Shown here: positions 1 through 5,280 of the stretch, in pieces
Layout of the letters: every line of letters starts with the position of its first letter
How positions within the stretch are numbered: the first letter of the stretch is position 1
From: an uncultured Clostridia bacterium
GTDB taxonomy: Bacteria; Bacillota; Clostridia; Oscillospirales; CAG-272
Direction of reading: 5' to 3'
NCBI GenBank assembly: GCA_937884385.1
Contig: CALGCW010000136.1
Location: forward strand, 1 to 6,013
DNA: 6,013 nt
Notes under the pieces: generated by a model
What the model saw: the letters and a program-made list of their open reading frames with translations, nothing else
Told to the model about the DNA's origin: nothing
Databases searched by the model: none
Position numbers and translations under genes: made by a program

Positions 1-285
1 GCCGGCATGGTTGCCTTTGACGGTCACGCCGCGAAGAACGGACGGATCCCTGTCGTCGAGTTCGATGAGGTTGAGTTTTCCGGTGAGTTTTGCCGCCTCG
101 GCGTTATTGCCGCCCTGCGAGGTGTTGCCGTTGCCCGATTCGTTGCCGGATTGCTGATTATCACCGGTGCTACTTGCGGGCGGGTTTGTGCTGTTGTTTC
201 CGTTAGTGTTCGAATTGTTGGTGCCACATGCTGCCAAAGAGGCCACCATAATGATTGTAATCAATAATGCAAATAATCTTTTCAT
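1..285 (-). CDS. Small secreted lipoprotein, C-terminus cut off by the window edge
   Basis: The ATG at 285-283 opens a frame that stays open for 95 codons to the left edge, so the 3' end is missing. The N-terminus MKRLFALLITIIMVASLAAC is a lipoprotein signal: positive start, hydrophobic core, and lipobox L17-A18-A19-C20, with Cys20 the expected lipidation site on the outer face of the membrane. Residues 21-62 are a low-complexity linker rich in Asn, Ser, Gly and Thr, typical of a tether between lipid anchor and folded domain. The visible start of the domain (about 63-95) contains KLTGKLNLIELDDRDPSVLR and is not recognised. An AAAGGA ribosome site lies about 10 nt upstream. The gene follows the 276-aa zinc-ribbon gene by 31 nt with no terminator between, so it is probably last or near last in that operon. 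The lipoprotein assignment is firm; the function is unknown. Confidence 0.85.
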   Translation of the reverse strand, partial: MKRLFALLITIIMVASLAACGTNNSNTNGNNSTNPPASSTGDNQQSGNESGNGNTSQGGNNAEAAKLTGKLNLIELDDRDPSVLRGVTVKGNHAG

Positions 286-316
286 TGTATTTTCATCCTT
301 TCTGTTATGCTGTCGA

Positions 317-1147
317 TCAAATGCCGAAAAGGCCTTTGAGACCAAAAGATTTCTTGTCCGGCTTATAGTAAAAGCCGCCCTGTGGTTCTCCTGTGTTAAA
401 ATATATGGTTGCTGTATCGTTGTCACCCTCAAAACAGTGTTCGGTATCTGCGTGATAACAAACGCCGTCTATCATTTTGTAGAGATGCTCAATCGTGGGA
501 TTCTCTCCGGCTTCACGGAAGCCGCCCTCAAGCAGTAACTGGCGGTACTGTTCCACGGCTTGTTTTGCACGAAAAGTGTTTCCGTCAAAGTTTACGGAAA
601 AGGTTGTGAATCCGTCATACACTTCGATCTCAAAATGTGATCCTCCGCAATTCCATTTCGGATATTGTGGGAGCTGCTTATCCCACTTTGACATTACCGA
701 AGCATGATCATCCGCATGCATCTGTTCCTCCTGAACGGCAACAGGGAGCTTGGTTCCGCAATCCTGACAGAATTTCGTACCGATGACATTCTGCTTTCCG
801 CAGCTTGGGCAGACAGCACCCTGTGCCACCGTCTGTTCGGGAAGCTGTGTGCCGCATTCGGGGCAGAATTTCTTATCTGCCGTGGTCGGCTTGTTACAGT
901 TCGGGCAGACCTTCATGTTCTTGGCCGCCTCGGTAGCATAGCCCTGCACCGAGCGCTCCAGATTTGCCATTGCGCCCTCCAGACCGGATGAGCGAGCTAC
1001 CTGCTGCTCGGTGTTCTGTGCCGCCTGATCGATGGCGTTTGCCGCCTTGTTTGTCAGGTCGGTCACGGTCGGCTCAATGGCTTTTCCGATGGCCTTGCCC
1101 ACGGCGTCGCTGACACCGCGTCTGATCGCTCTTTCTAAAAAGCCCAT
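317..1147 (-). CDS. Double zinc-ribbon protein with amphipathic N-terminus and unassigned C-terminal domain (276 aa)
   Basis: The start ATG at 1147 follows a strong AAAGGAGGAT site. Three parts are visible. Residues 1-78 are Ala-rich and helical in character, without a signal peptide; the run MGFLERAIRRGVSDAVGKAI could be an amphipathic, membrane-touching or self-associating helix. Residues 81-98 and 113-130 are two zinc ribbons, each CPxC-x10-CxxC (Cys 81/84/95/98 and 113/116/127/130), predicted to bind one Zn each. Residues about 154-276 form a separate domain with alternating beta-like strands (FEIEVYDGFTTFSVNFDG) and a helix near AKQAVEQYRQLLLEGGF; it ends KSFGLKGLFGI. I do not recognise this C-terminal domain. 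Zinc ribbons of this kind usually serve protein or nucleic-acid contacts, and no catalytic motif is seen. The gene begins 13 nt after the 96-aa gene, so they are probably co-transcribed. Cytoplasmic location is inferred. Existence of the gene is near certain; function is unknown. Confidence 0.9.
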   Translation of the reverse strand: MGFLERAIRRGVSDAVGKAIGKAIEPTVTDLTNKAANAIDQAAQNTEQQVARSSGLEGAMANLERSVQGYATEAAKNMKVCPNCNKPTTADKKFCPECGTQLPEQTVAQGAVCPSCGKQNVIGTKFCQDCGTKLPVAVQEEQMHADDHASVMSKWDKQLPQYPKWNCGGSHFEIEVYDGFTTFSVNFDGNTFRAKQAVEQYRQLLLEGGFREAGENPTIEHLYKMIDGVCYHADTEHCFEGDNDTATIYFNTGEPQGGFYYKPDKKSFGLKGLFGI

Positions 1148-1160
1148 AAAGTATCCTCCT

Positions 1161-1451
1161 TTATTCGTTATTCTTCTTATCAGTTTCTATTTTCGTTCCG
1201 CACTGCGGACAGTAGCCCATTTCGTCGGACAGCACCGTATCACAGTTGGGGCAGCAGACGTGCCTTTCCTTATATATATCATACAAGGTCTTGTCGGGGA
1301 GCCTGTGTCCGCACTCGGTGCAGAACTGCTGATCGCTGGGTGACGGGTTGCCGCAAACGGTACAGACCTTCACCTTTTTCATTGCCGCCGGGCCGAAGCC
1401 GTATTGCTCCATGCTCTGCTGACGGATCAGTTCCAGCTTATCTGCCGTCAT
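1161..1451 (-). CDS. Small double zinc-ribbon protein (96 aa)
   Basis: The start is placed at ATG 1451-1449 (MTADKLELIRQQ), not at the longer in-frame reading from 1487. A perfect GGAGGTGAT ribosome site sits 7 nt before this ATG (GGAGG to ATG), and the ATG overlaps the upstream gene's TGA as ATGA, the usual mark of translational coupling. Residues 1-26 form a short charged helix. Two zinc ribbons follow: Cys30/33/44/47 and Cys67/70/81/84, both C-x2-C-x10-C-x2-C. Cys66 is an extra cysteine next to the second ribbon. A linker (KTLYDIYKERHV) joins them and a charged tail (ETDKKNNE) ends the protein. Beyond the ribbons nothing catalytic can be seen. The arrangement resembles the ribbon pair in the next gene, so the operon may have grown by duplication of the ribbon unit. 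Function is unknown; a metal-binding adaptor is the most I would infer. Confidence 0.87.
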   Translation of the reverse strand: MTADKLELIRQQSMEQYGFGPAAMKKVKVCTVCGNPSPSDQQFCTECGHRLPDKTLYDIYKERHVCCPNCDTVLSDEMGYCPQCGTKIETDKKNNE

Positions 1452-1819
1452 GCGATCACCTCCCCGTAGCGGAGCCGTGTGCCGCATCCCCGGCAGAAGA
1501 TATCCTTTTCAGGGATCTTCTTTCCGCAGTGTGCGCAGTAGTTGGGCTTTGCCTCCCAAACGGAGCAGTCAACGCATTGTCCTGTATCTGCATTATACAT
1601 CTGGTCGCTGACGTGCCTGCCGCACTTGCTGCACACGTTAAAGTGTCCTCTGCCTTCGGTGCTCCACGCCAGCTTCAGCTCGGCTTCCTGAGTTTCCGCA
1701 CGGATGGGCTTGGTCGTACAAACTGCCATGCCGGAGACGTCGCAGAAAAAGCGGTAGCGGTTGCCTCCCGAATCGGCAATGATCTTGTACTTGGCAGTAG
1801 CGTGATCGTTTTTTGCCAT
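1448..1819 (-). CDS. Zinc-ribbon protein, first gene of the minus-strand operon (123 aa)
   Basis: The frame could be extended to a GTG at 1867, but no ribosome site precedes it. ATG 1819-1817 (MAKNDHATAKYKI) has GGGAGG ending 7 nt upstream, so I use it. Residues 10-60 look like a small beta-rich domain (YKIIADSGGNRYRFF) with Cys26 and Cys34. Residues 63-85 form a wide CxxC-x15-CxxC pair (Cys63/66/82/85), where the spacing is longer than in the other ribbons of the operon. Residues 95-112 form a standard ribbon (Cys95/98/109/112, NYCAHCGKKIPEKDIFCRGC). The protein ends TRLRYGEVIA and its TGA overlaps the next gene's ATG. No catalytic motif or membrane segment is visible. Its promoter is probably the one at 2054-2081, which would leave a leader of about 228 nt. 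Function is unknown. Confidence 0.87.
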   Translation of the reverse strand: MAKNDHATAKYKIIADSGGNRYRFFCDVSGMAVCTTKPIRAETQEAELKLAWSTEGRGHFNVCSKCGRHVSDQMYNADTGQCVDCSVWEAKPNYCAHCGKKIPEKDIFCRGCGTRLRYGEVIA

Positions 1820-1863
1820 TGGCTGTCCTCCCTTCGTCACACAAATTTCGTTTTTCTTTTTGG

Positions 1864-1896
1864 TCACAGACTATTGAAATATTATCCCGTCTGTGA
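1864..1896. promoter_or_regulatory. Inverted repeat framing the plus-strand promoter (candidate operator)
   Basis: TCACAGAC at 1864-1871 is repeated in inverse as GTCTGTGA at 1889-1896, a perfect 8-base match with 17 bases between. One arm ends just before the -35 box and the other abuts the -10 box, so a dimeric protein bound here would cover the promoter. It could instead fold as a hairpin in the minus-strand leader about 45 nt before the 123-aa gene's start. The repeat is seen directly; the operator role is inference. Confidence 0.5.
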
Positions 1897-1902
1897 TATA
1901 AT
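1874..1902 (+). promoter_or_regulatory. Sigma-70-type promoter, plus strand
   Basis: TTGAAA (1874-1879), a 17-base spacer and a perfect TATAAT (1897-1902) match the housekeeping consensus at 11 of 12 positions. Transcription would start near 1909 and read through the hairpin chain towards the solute-binding protein gene, giving a leader of about 288 nt. No better plus-strand promoter is visible nearer to 2197. It could also serve a short stand-alone RNA that ends in the hairpin region. Confidence 0.65.
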
Positions 1903-1922
1903 GGATATAAGCATATCGGGAT

Positions 1923-1952
1923 ACCTCCGGTTCGGCTTCGGCTGACAGAGGT
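1923..1952 (+). other. Hairpin with UUCG tetraloop
   Basis: ACCTC (1923-1927) pairs with GAGGT (1948-1952). Inside, 1933-1936 pairs with 1941-1944 and closes a C(UUCG)G tetraloop at 1937-1940. This very stable loop forms only in plus-strand RNA, which suggests the plus transcript is the structured one. It starts about 14 nt after the predicted plus-strand start site. Confidence 0.4.
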
Positions 1953-1953
1953 G

Positions 1954-1982
1954 TTTATGTTGGTACAGAGTACCAACATAAA
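1954..1982. repeat. Perfect 13-bp inverted repeat with 3-nt centre
   Basis: TTTATGTTGGTAC (1954-1966) and GTACCAACATAAA (1970-1982) are exact reverse complements separated by AGA. It can be a 13-bp RNA hairpin on either strand or a two-fold-symmetric protein site in DNA. It lies in the predicted leaders of both operons. It lacks a following T-run, so it is not a typical terminator by itself. Confidence 0.8.
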
Positions 1983-1995
1983 GGGATATCCCTTT
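1980..1995. repeat. Perfect 16-bp palindrome
   Basis: AAAGGGATATCCCTTT equals its own reverse complement. Its first three bases are also the last three of the 13-bp inverted repeat before it, so the full stems cannot both form at once. On the plus strand it is followed by AACTTTTT, which gives it a weak terminator appearance (6-bp stem, ATAT loop). Confidence 0.75.
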
Positions 1996-1999
1996 AACT

Positions 2000-2022
2000 T
2001 TTTCGGCGCTTCGGGGCGAAAA
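2000..2022 (+). other. Second UUCG-type hairpin
   Basis: TTTTCG (2000-2005) pairs with CGAAAA (2017-2022). In the centre, C2009 and G2014 close a UUCG tetraloop at 2010-2013, with imperfect pairing between. As in the hairpin at 1923-1952, the stable loop exists only in plus-strand RNA. The flanking AAAATTTT adds local A/T symmetry. Confidence 0.35.
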
Positions 2023-2053
2023 TTTTGATTTGCCCGGCCACCTTATGTCTATC

Positions 2054-2081
2054 ATTATACGGATTTTTTCGGTTTTGTCCC
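2054..2081 (-). promoter_or_regulatory. Sigma-70-type promoter for the zinc-ribbon operon
   Basis: On the minus strand GGGACA (2081-2076), a 16-base spacer and a perfect TATAAT (2059-2054) are seen. The -35 box matches 4 of 6 consensus bases. Transcription would start near 2047 and run through about 228 nt of leader to the 123-aa zinc-ribbon gene. The -35 box touches the first GGGTAG-type motif (read as CTACCC at 2081-2086), so a protein bound there could control it. Confidence 0.55.
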
Positions 2082-2170
2082 TACCCCAAATTGCGATTTG
2101 GGTAGGTAATTTGAAAAAAATTCGTGTTTTTTCTCGATTTTTTCAAAATTTCGGGTAGGTAAAGGGGTAG
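2081..2170. repeat. GGGTAG motif cluster (candidate operators)
   Basis: GGGTAG occurs at 2100-2105, 2153-2158 and 2165-2170, and inverted as CTACCC at 2081-2086. Two copies extend to GGGTAGGTAA (2100-2109 and 2153-2162), exactly 53 bp apart, near five helical turns. The inverted copy and the 2100 copy also form a hairpin (CTACCC-AAAT with ATTT-GGGTAG, one bulged C). Between the two long copies lie A7, T6, T6 and A4T3 tracts. The cluster sits just before the solute-binding protein gene and against the minus-strand -35 box. The operator role is inference. Confidence 0.55.
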
Positions 2171-2196
2171 TTGACGCCGTGACGGAGGTTTTTGCA

Positions 2197-3522
2197 ATGA
2201 AGAAGTCCATCGCACTCATTTTGACCTTGGTTTTGATCCTTTCGGTGCTGCTGACCGGATGCTCAAGCTCTGTTCTCGATCCGAAAAATCCCATCACCCT
2301 CACCATGTGGCACAATTATGGCGGGGATATGCAATCCACCATGGATTATCTGATCGACGAGTTTAACGCAACGGTCGGAAAGGACAAGGGCATCATTATC
2401 AACGTGACTGCCATATCCTCCAGCTCGGAGCTGAACAAAAGCCTGGACATGATCGCAAACGGCGATCCCGGCGCACCGGATATGCCCGACATATTTACGG
2501 GATATCCCAAGGTGGCGATACAGTTCCAGGAAAAAGGAATGCTGGTCAACTTTGACGATTACTTTACCGAGGACGAGCTTTCCGCTTACGTAGAGGATTT
2601 CGTTGCGGAGGGCAGACTTGCCGACGGCGGTCTTTACGTATTTCCCATTGCCAAGTCCACCGAGGTGCTTTACGTCAATCAGACCTTGTTTGACCGCTTC
2701 TCGGCAGCGACCGGAGCGAAGATGGACGACCTTGCCACCTTTGAGGGCATTGCGCGGCTTTCCGAGCAGTATTACGAATACAGCGGCGGCAAGCAGTTCT
2801 ACGCAGCCGATTCCTGGTTCAACTATGCCGAGGTAGGTATGGCACAGCTTGGCACCAGCATTTTTAACGGCGAAGCTCTTTCCCTTGCGGGAGACAGCTT
2901 TTCCCATATCTTCAACACGGTATATACCCCTGCGGTGGAGGGCGGCATTGCCATCTACGACGGCTATTCCTCCGACCTCTCCAAGACCGGAGACATTGTT
3001 TGCTCTACCGGTTCGTCTGCGGGTATTCTGTTCTACGGCGATACCATCACCTATACCGACGGCACGGTGGAGAGCGTGGAATACAGTATCCTGCCGTATC
3101 CCGTATTTGAGAACGGCTCCAAGACCGCCCTTCAGCGCGGAGGCGGCTTGATGGTTGCCAAGGGCGACGAGAAGAAGGAATACGCCGCCTGTGAGTTTAT
3201 CAAGTGGCTGACCGCCTCCGAGCAGAATATGAAGTTTATCGACGAGACGGGTTATCTGCCCGTTACCAGGCAGGCTTTTGAAAACGATATGACGACGCAC
3301 CTTGCGTCCATTGAAAACGCCGGCGTTAAGAAGATGCTCACCTCGGTTCTTTCGATGTATGAGGACTACACCTTCTTCTCCGCGCCGACCTATTCGGGCT
3401 TTGACGACGACTGCGACGGCTTTGAGGAGGATTTCTTCAAGCTGCTTACCGACGAACGCAATGCTTTCCTCGCAGGAGAGACGGTCAGCGCCGCCGATGC
3501 GCTTGCAAAGCTCAGAAAATAA
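2197..3522 (+). CDS. ABC-type extracellular solute-binding lipoprotein, family 1 (sugar/UgpB-like)
   Basis: This 441-aa protein is the extracellular receptor type of carbohydrate or glycerol-phosphate ABC importers, anchored to the outer face of the membrane. A longer reading from GTG 2179 is possible, but GGAGG lies 8 nt before ATG 2197, and that start gives a clean signal (MKKSIALILTLVLILSVLLT) with lipobox L19-T20-G21-C22. The mature protein opens ITLTMWHNYGGDMQSTMDYL (33-52), the typical first strand and helix of this family. Later landmarks are GLYVFPIAKSTEVLYVNQTLF (split at 145-165) and, near 312-350, RGGGLMVAKG, CEFIKWLTASEQ and TGYLPV, which are family hallmarks. Length is normal for the family. 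The ligand cannot be told. No permease or ATPase gene is present; instead a membrane regulator follows after 41 nt. It may therefore be a sensor subunit, or it may serve a transporter encoded elsewhere. Family call is firm; role is inferred. Confidence 0.92.
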   Translation: MKKSIALILTLVLILSVLLTGCSSSVLDPKNPITLTMWHNYGGDMQSTMDYLIDEFNATVGKDKGIIINVTAISSSSELNKSLDMIANGDPGAPDMPDIFTGYPKVAIQFQEKGMLVNFDDYFTEDELSAYVEDFVAEGRLADGGLYVFPIAKSTEVLYVNQTLFDRFSAATGAKMDDLATFEGIARLSEQYYEYSGGKQFYAADSWFNYAEVGMAQLGTSIFNGEALSLAGDSFSHIFNTVYTPAVEGGIAIYDGYSSDLSKTGDIVCSTGSSAGILFYGDTITYTDGTVESVEYSILPYPVFENGSKTALQRGGGLMVAKGDEKKEYAACEFIKWLTASEQNMKFIDETGYLPVTRQAFENDMTTHLASIENAGVKKMLTSVLSMYEDYTFFSAPTYSGFDDDCDGFEEDFFKLLTDERNAFLAGETVSAADALAKLRK

Positions 3523-3563
3523 CCGTGTGATCCGAATACTGCCGGAAAGGAGGGATATGCCGG

Positions 3564-5279
3564 ATGCTGAAAAAAGCAATAGCGCTTTGGAAACAGGAGC
3601 GCAAGCACAAGGGAACGACGCTGCACCGCAGACTGCTGATCTTCTTTATCAGCGTTTCGGTGGTGCTGATCCTGCTCTTTACGCTGCTTCTGTCCATATT
3701 CGGAATCGACGGCAAGCAGGAGCACAGCGTACAGGCACAGCTCACCACGCAGCTTTCCATGCTTGCAGACAGCGTTGAGGATGACTTCGGGCGTATCTCA
3801 CTGGACGGTATCGGCATTGCCGAGGATTTGGCGGCACGGAGTGACCGTTTCTTTTCCGATAACGGTATCTCTGCCGACGGGCTGCAGGAGCATCCCGAAC
3901 TGATAGAGCCGCTTCTTGATCAATATATGCAAACGCTCGTAAATACCGTCAAAACCCGCTATTGCGGCGGTGTATTTGTGATGCTGGACGCTTCGGTACG
4001 GCAGGACTCCGAAACCGCCAAGGCGGGCATCTTCCTGAAAAAGACACAGCCCACCGCTACCGAAAACGTGGGTGTGGATATCCACTGTCTGCGCGGCCCT
4101 GCACAGCTTGCCCGTGACAACGGTATTATGCTGCTGGGACAATGGAAGATGGAATACGACATCTCCGATCAGCCCTTTTGGAACGAGGTCATGCAGACCG
4201 CAAGGGATAACCCCGATCTGCCGCTGTCCCGTCTGTATTACTGGTCGGGGCGTGTGGTGCTGAAAGGAAACAGCGAAGCGGGATTTCTGCTTTGCGTTCC
4301 GATGATCAGCAAGGACGGCACGGTATTCGGCGTATGCGGTATTGAAGTAAGCGATCGTATGTTCAAGCTCCTGTACACGCCGGAGAGCGACTATTTTGAC
4401 GAGATCTTTACCGTTGCGGCTCCTGTTTGCGAGGGTGGAATCTGCACCTCCAAGGGACTGCTTGCGGGTAATAGGTTCCTTTCGGGAACCAGATGGGACG
4501 AGGACTTGAAGATCACCGACAGTCACGACGGCTTTGTTCACTATTCCGGTGCTGCCGACGATTACGGCGGTAAGGCCGTTTCGGTGCGGTTGTATTCCGA
4601 TGATTCTCCCTACAAGGATCGGGAATGGTCGGTATCTCTGCTGATGCCGCAGGACATTCTGCACAATGCCGTGGAGGGCAACCGATACATTTTCATTACC
4701 GTTGTGATCGGGTTGCTTATCCTGGCGATCACCGCTTCGGTCATTATCTCCCGCCGTTACATCAAGCCGGTCAACGAAGCCTTTGAACAGATCCGCAGCA
4801 AGGGCTATCACGAAAGCAGTGCGACGACACGCATCCCCGAAATCGCCGACCTGTTCGCATTCCTTGCACAGCAAGACCGTGAGCACGAGGATCAGATGCA
4901 AACGCAAAGGGAACGCACCGAAACCCTGCAAAGCGAGGTAGAGCGTCTGCACGGCGAAAAGACCGCATTGCAATCTCAGGTGGAGATGGTAAAGACCGAC
5001 AATACCCGTCTTGCTTATCTGCGCAAGGACGAGGTCGATCCCGACAGCTATGCGCTCTTTTTGGAATGTATGCGCTCGCTTTCCAAGCGTGAGAGAGCCG
5101 TTTTCGATCTGTACGTTGAAGGCAAGACCGCAAAGGAGATCGTGGAGATCCTGGGCATTACCGACAACGGACTGAAATACCACAACAAGAACATTTACTC
5201 AAAGCTCGGTGTATCCTCCCGCAAGGAGCTTTTGAGATACGTAGCCATTTTGAAGCAAGAGCAAGGAGGTAATGTGTAA
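3564..5279 (+). CDS. Membrane-spanning one-component regulator: Cache-like sensor, coiled coil, LuxR-type HTH
   Basis: ATG 3564 follows AAAGGAGG with a 10-nt spacer; an earlier ATG at 3558 is out of frame. The 571-aa protein has a basic N-terminus, TM helix 1 at about 24-47, a large outside domain at about 48-374, TM helix 2 at about 375-397, a HAMP-like connector (SRRYIKPVNEAFEQIRSKGY), a heptad-like charged coiled coil at about 434-487, and a LuxR/GerE-type helix-turn-helix at about 503-562 (LSKRERAVFDLYVEGKTAKE, then KNIYSKLGVSSRKEL). The outside domain has features of double-Cache sensors, such as VPMISKDGTVFGVCGIEVS near 245-263 and a position directly between two TM helices. No histidine kinase or receiver domain is present, so the signal would pass directly from outside ligand to DNA-binding domain. 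The coiled coil suggests dimers. It sits between the solute-binding protein gene and a second LuxR-type HTH gene, in one operon. Architecture is well supported; ligand and targets are unknown. Confidence 0.9.
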   Translation: MLKKAIALWKQERKHKGTTLHRRLLIFFISVSVVLILLFTLLLSIFGIDGKQEHSVQAQLTTQLSMLADSVEDDFGRISLDGIGIAEDLAARSDRFFSDNGISADGLQEHPELIEPLLDQYMQTLVNTVKTRYCGGVFVMLDASVRQDSETAKAGIFLKKTQPTATENVGVDIHCLRGPAQLARDNGIMLLGQWKMEYDISDQPFWNEVMQTARDNPDLPLSRLYYWSGRVVLKGNSEAGFLLCVPMISKDGTVFGVCGIEVSDRMFKLLYTPESDYFDEIFTVAAPVCEGGICTSKGLLAGNRFLSGTRWDEDLKITDSHDGFVHYSGAADDYGGKAVSVRLYSDDSPYKDREWSVSLLMPQDILHNAVEGNRYIFITVVIGLLILAITASVIISRRYIKPVNEAFEQIRSKGYHESSATTRIPEIADLFAFLAQQDREHEDQMQTQRERTETLQSEVERLHGEKTALQSQVEMVKTDNTRLAYLRKDEVDPDSYALFLECMRSLSKRERAVFDLYVEGKTAKEIVEILGITDNGLKYHNKNIYSKLGVSSRKELLRYVAILKQEQGGNV

Positions 5280-5280
5280 A

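Larger units (their letters stand above)
1820..2196. promoter_or_regulatory. Intergenic control region between two divergent operons
   Basis: This 377-bp stretch holds no convincing gene; the only open frames are short and lack ribosome sites. It does hold two face-to-face promoters (1874-1902 plus, 2054-2081 minus), an inverted repeat around the plus promoter, at least four hairpin-forming segments between 1923 and 2022, a GGGTAG motif set from 2081 to 2170, and A/T tracts between 2114 and 2151. Base composition shifts from the balanced coding DNA to strongly A/T-rich around 2110-2150. The individual parts are listed separately. Confidence 0.8.

Noticed and set aside
1452..1487. Longer N-terminus for the 96-aa zinc-ribbon protein
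   Set aside because: The added 12 residues (RHTAPLRGGD and neighbours) are the translated ribosome site of the true start at 1451.
1820..1867. Longer N-terminus from GTG for the 123-aa zinc-ribbon protein
   Set aside because: No ribosome site precedes the GTG, while a GGGAGG site lies inside the extension at the right distance from ATG 1819.
1000..1945. Plus-strand open frames across the zinc-ribbon genes
   Set aside because: They mirror the minus-strand genes, which have strong ribosome sites, overlapping start/stop signals and Cys motifs.
2007..2040. Possible FMN riboswitch because of CTTCGGGGC
   Set aside because: Only this short piece resembles the conserved core; the following conserved segments and the six-helix layout are not present.
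2111..2140. Plus-strand promoter from TTGAAA at 2111 close to the solute-binding protein gene
   Set aside because: No acceptable -10 box lies 16-18 bases downstream; the best candidates match only about half the consensus.
2179..2196. GTG start six codons upstream for the solute-binding protein
   Set aside because: The extension covers the GGAGG site and would spoil the signal peptide start.
2263..3579. Long open frame (438 aa) on the minus strand opposite the solute-binding protein gene
   Set aside because: It lies wholly opposite a gene with clear family hallmarks, has no ribosome site and no recognisable domain. GC-rich third positions explain the lack of stops.
3558..3778. ATG at 3558, closer to the ribosome site of the membrane regulator
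   Set aside because: It opens a different frame that has no domain; the regulator's frame starts at 3564.
3798..5183. Long open frame (461 aa) on the minus strand opposite the membrane regulator
   Set aside because: Antisense shadow of a well-supported gene; the translation shows no domain, and no promoter or ribosome site was seen.
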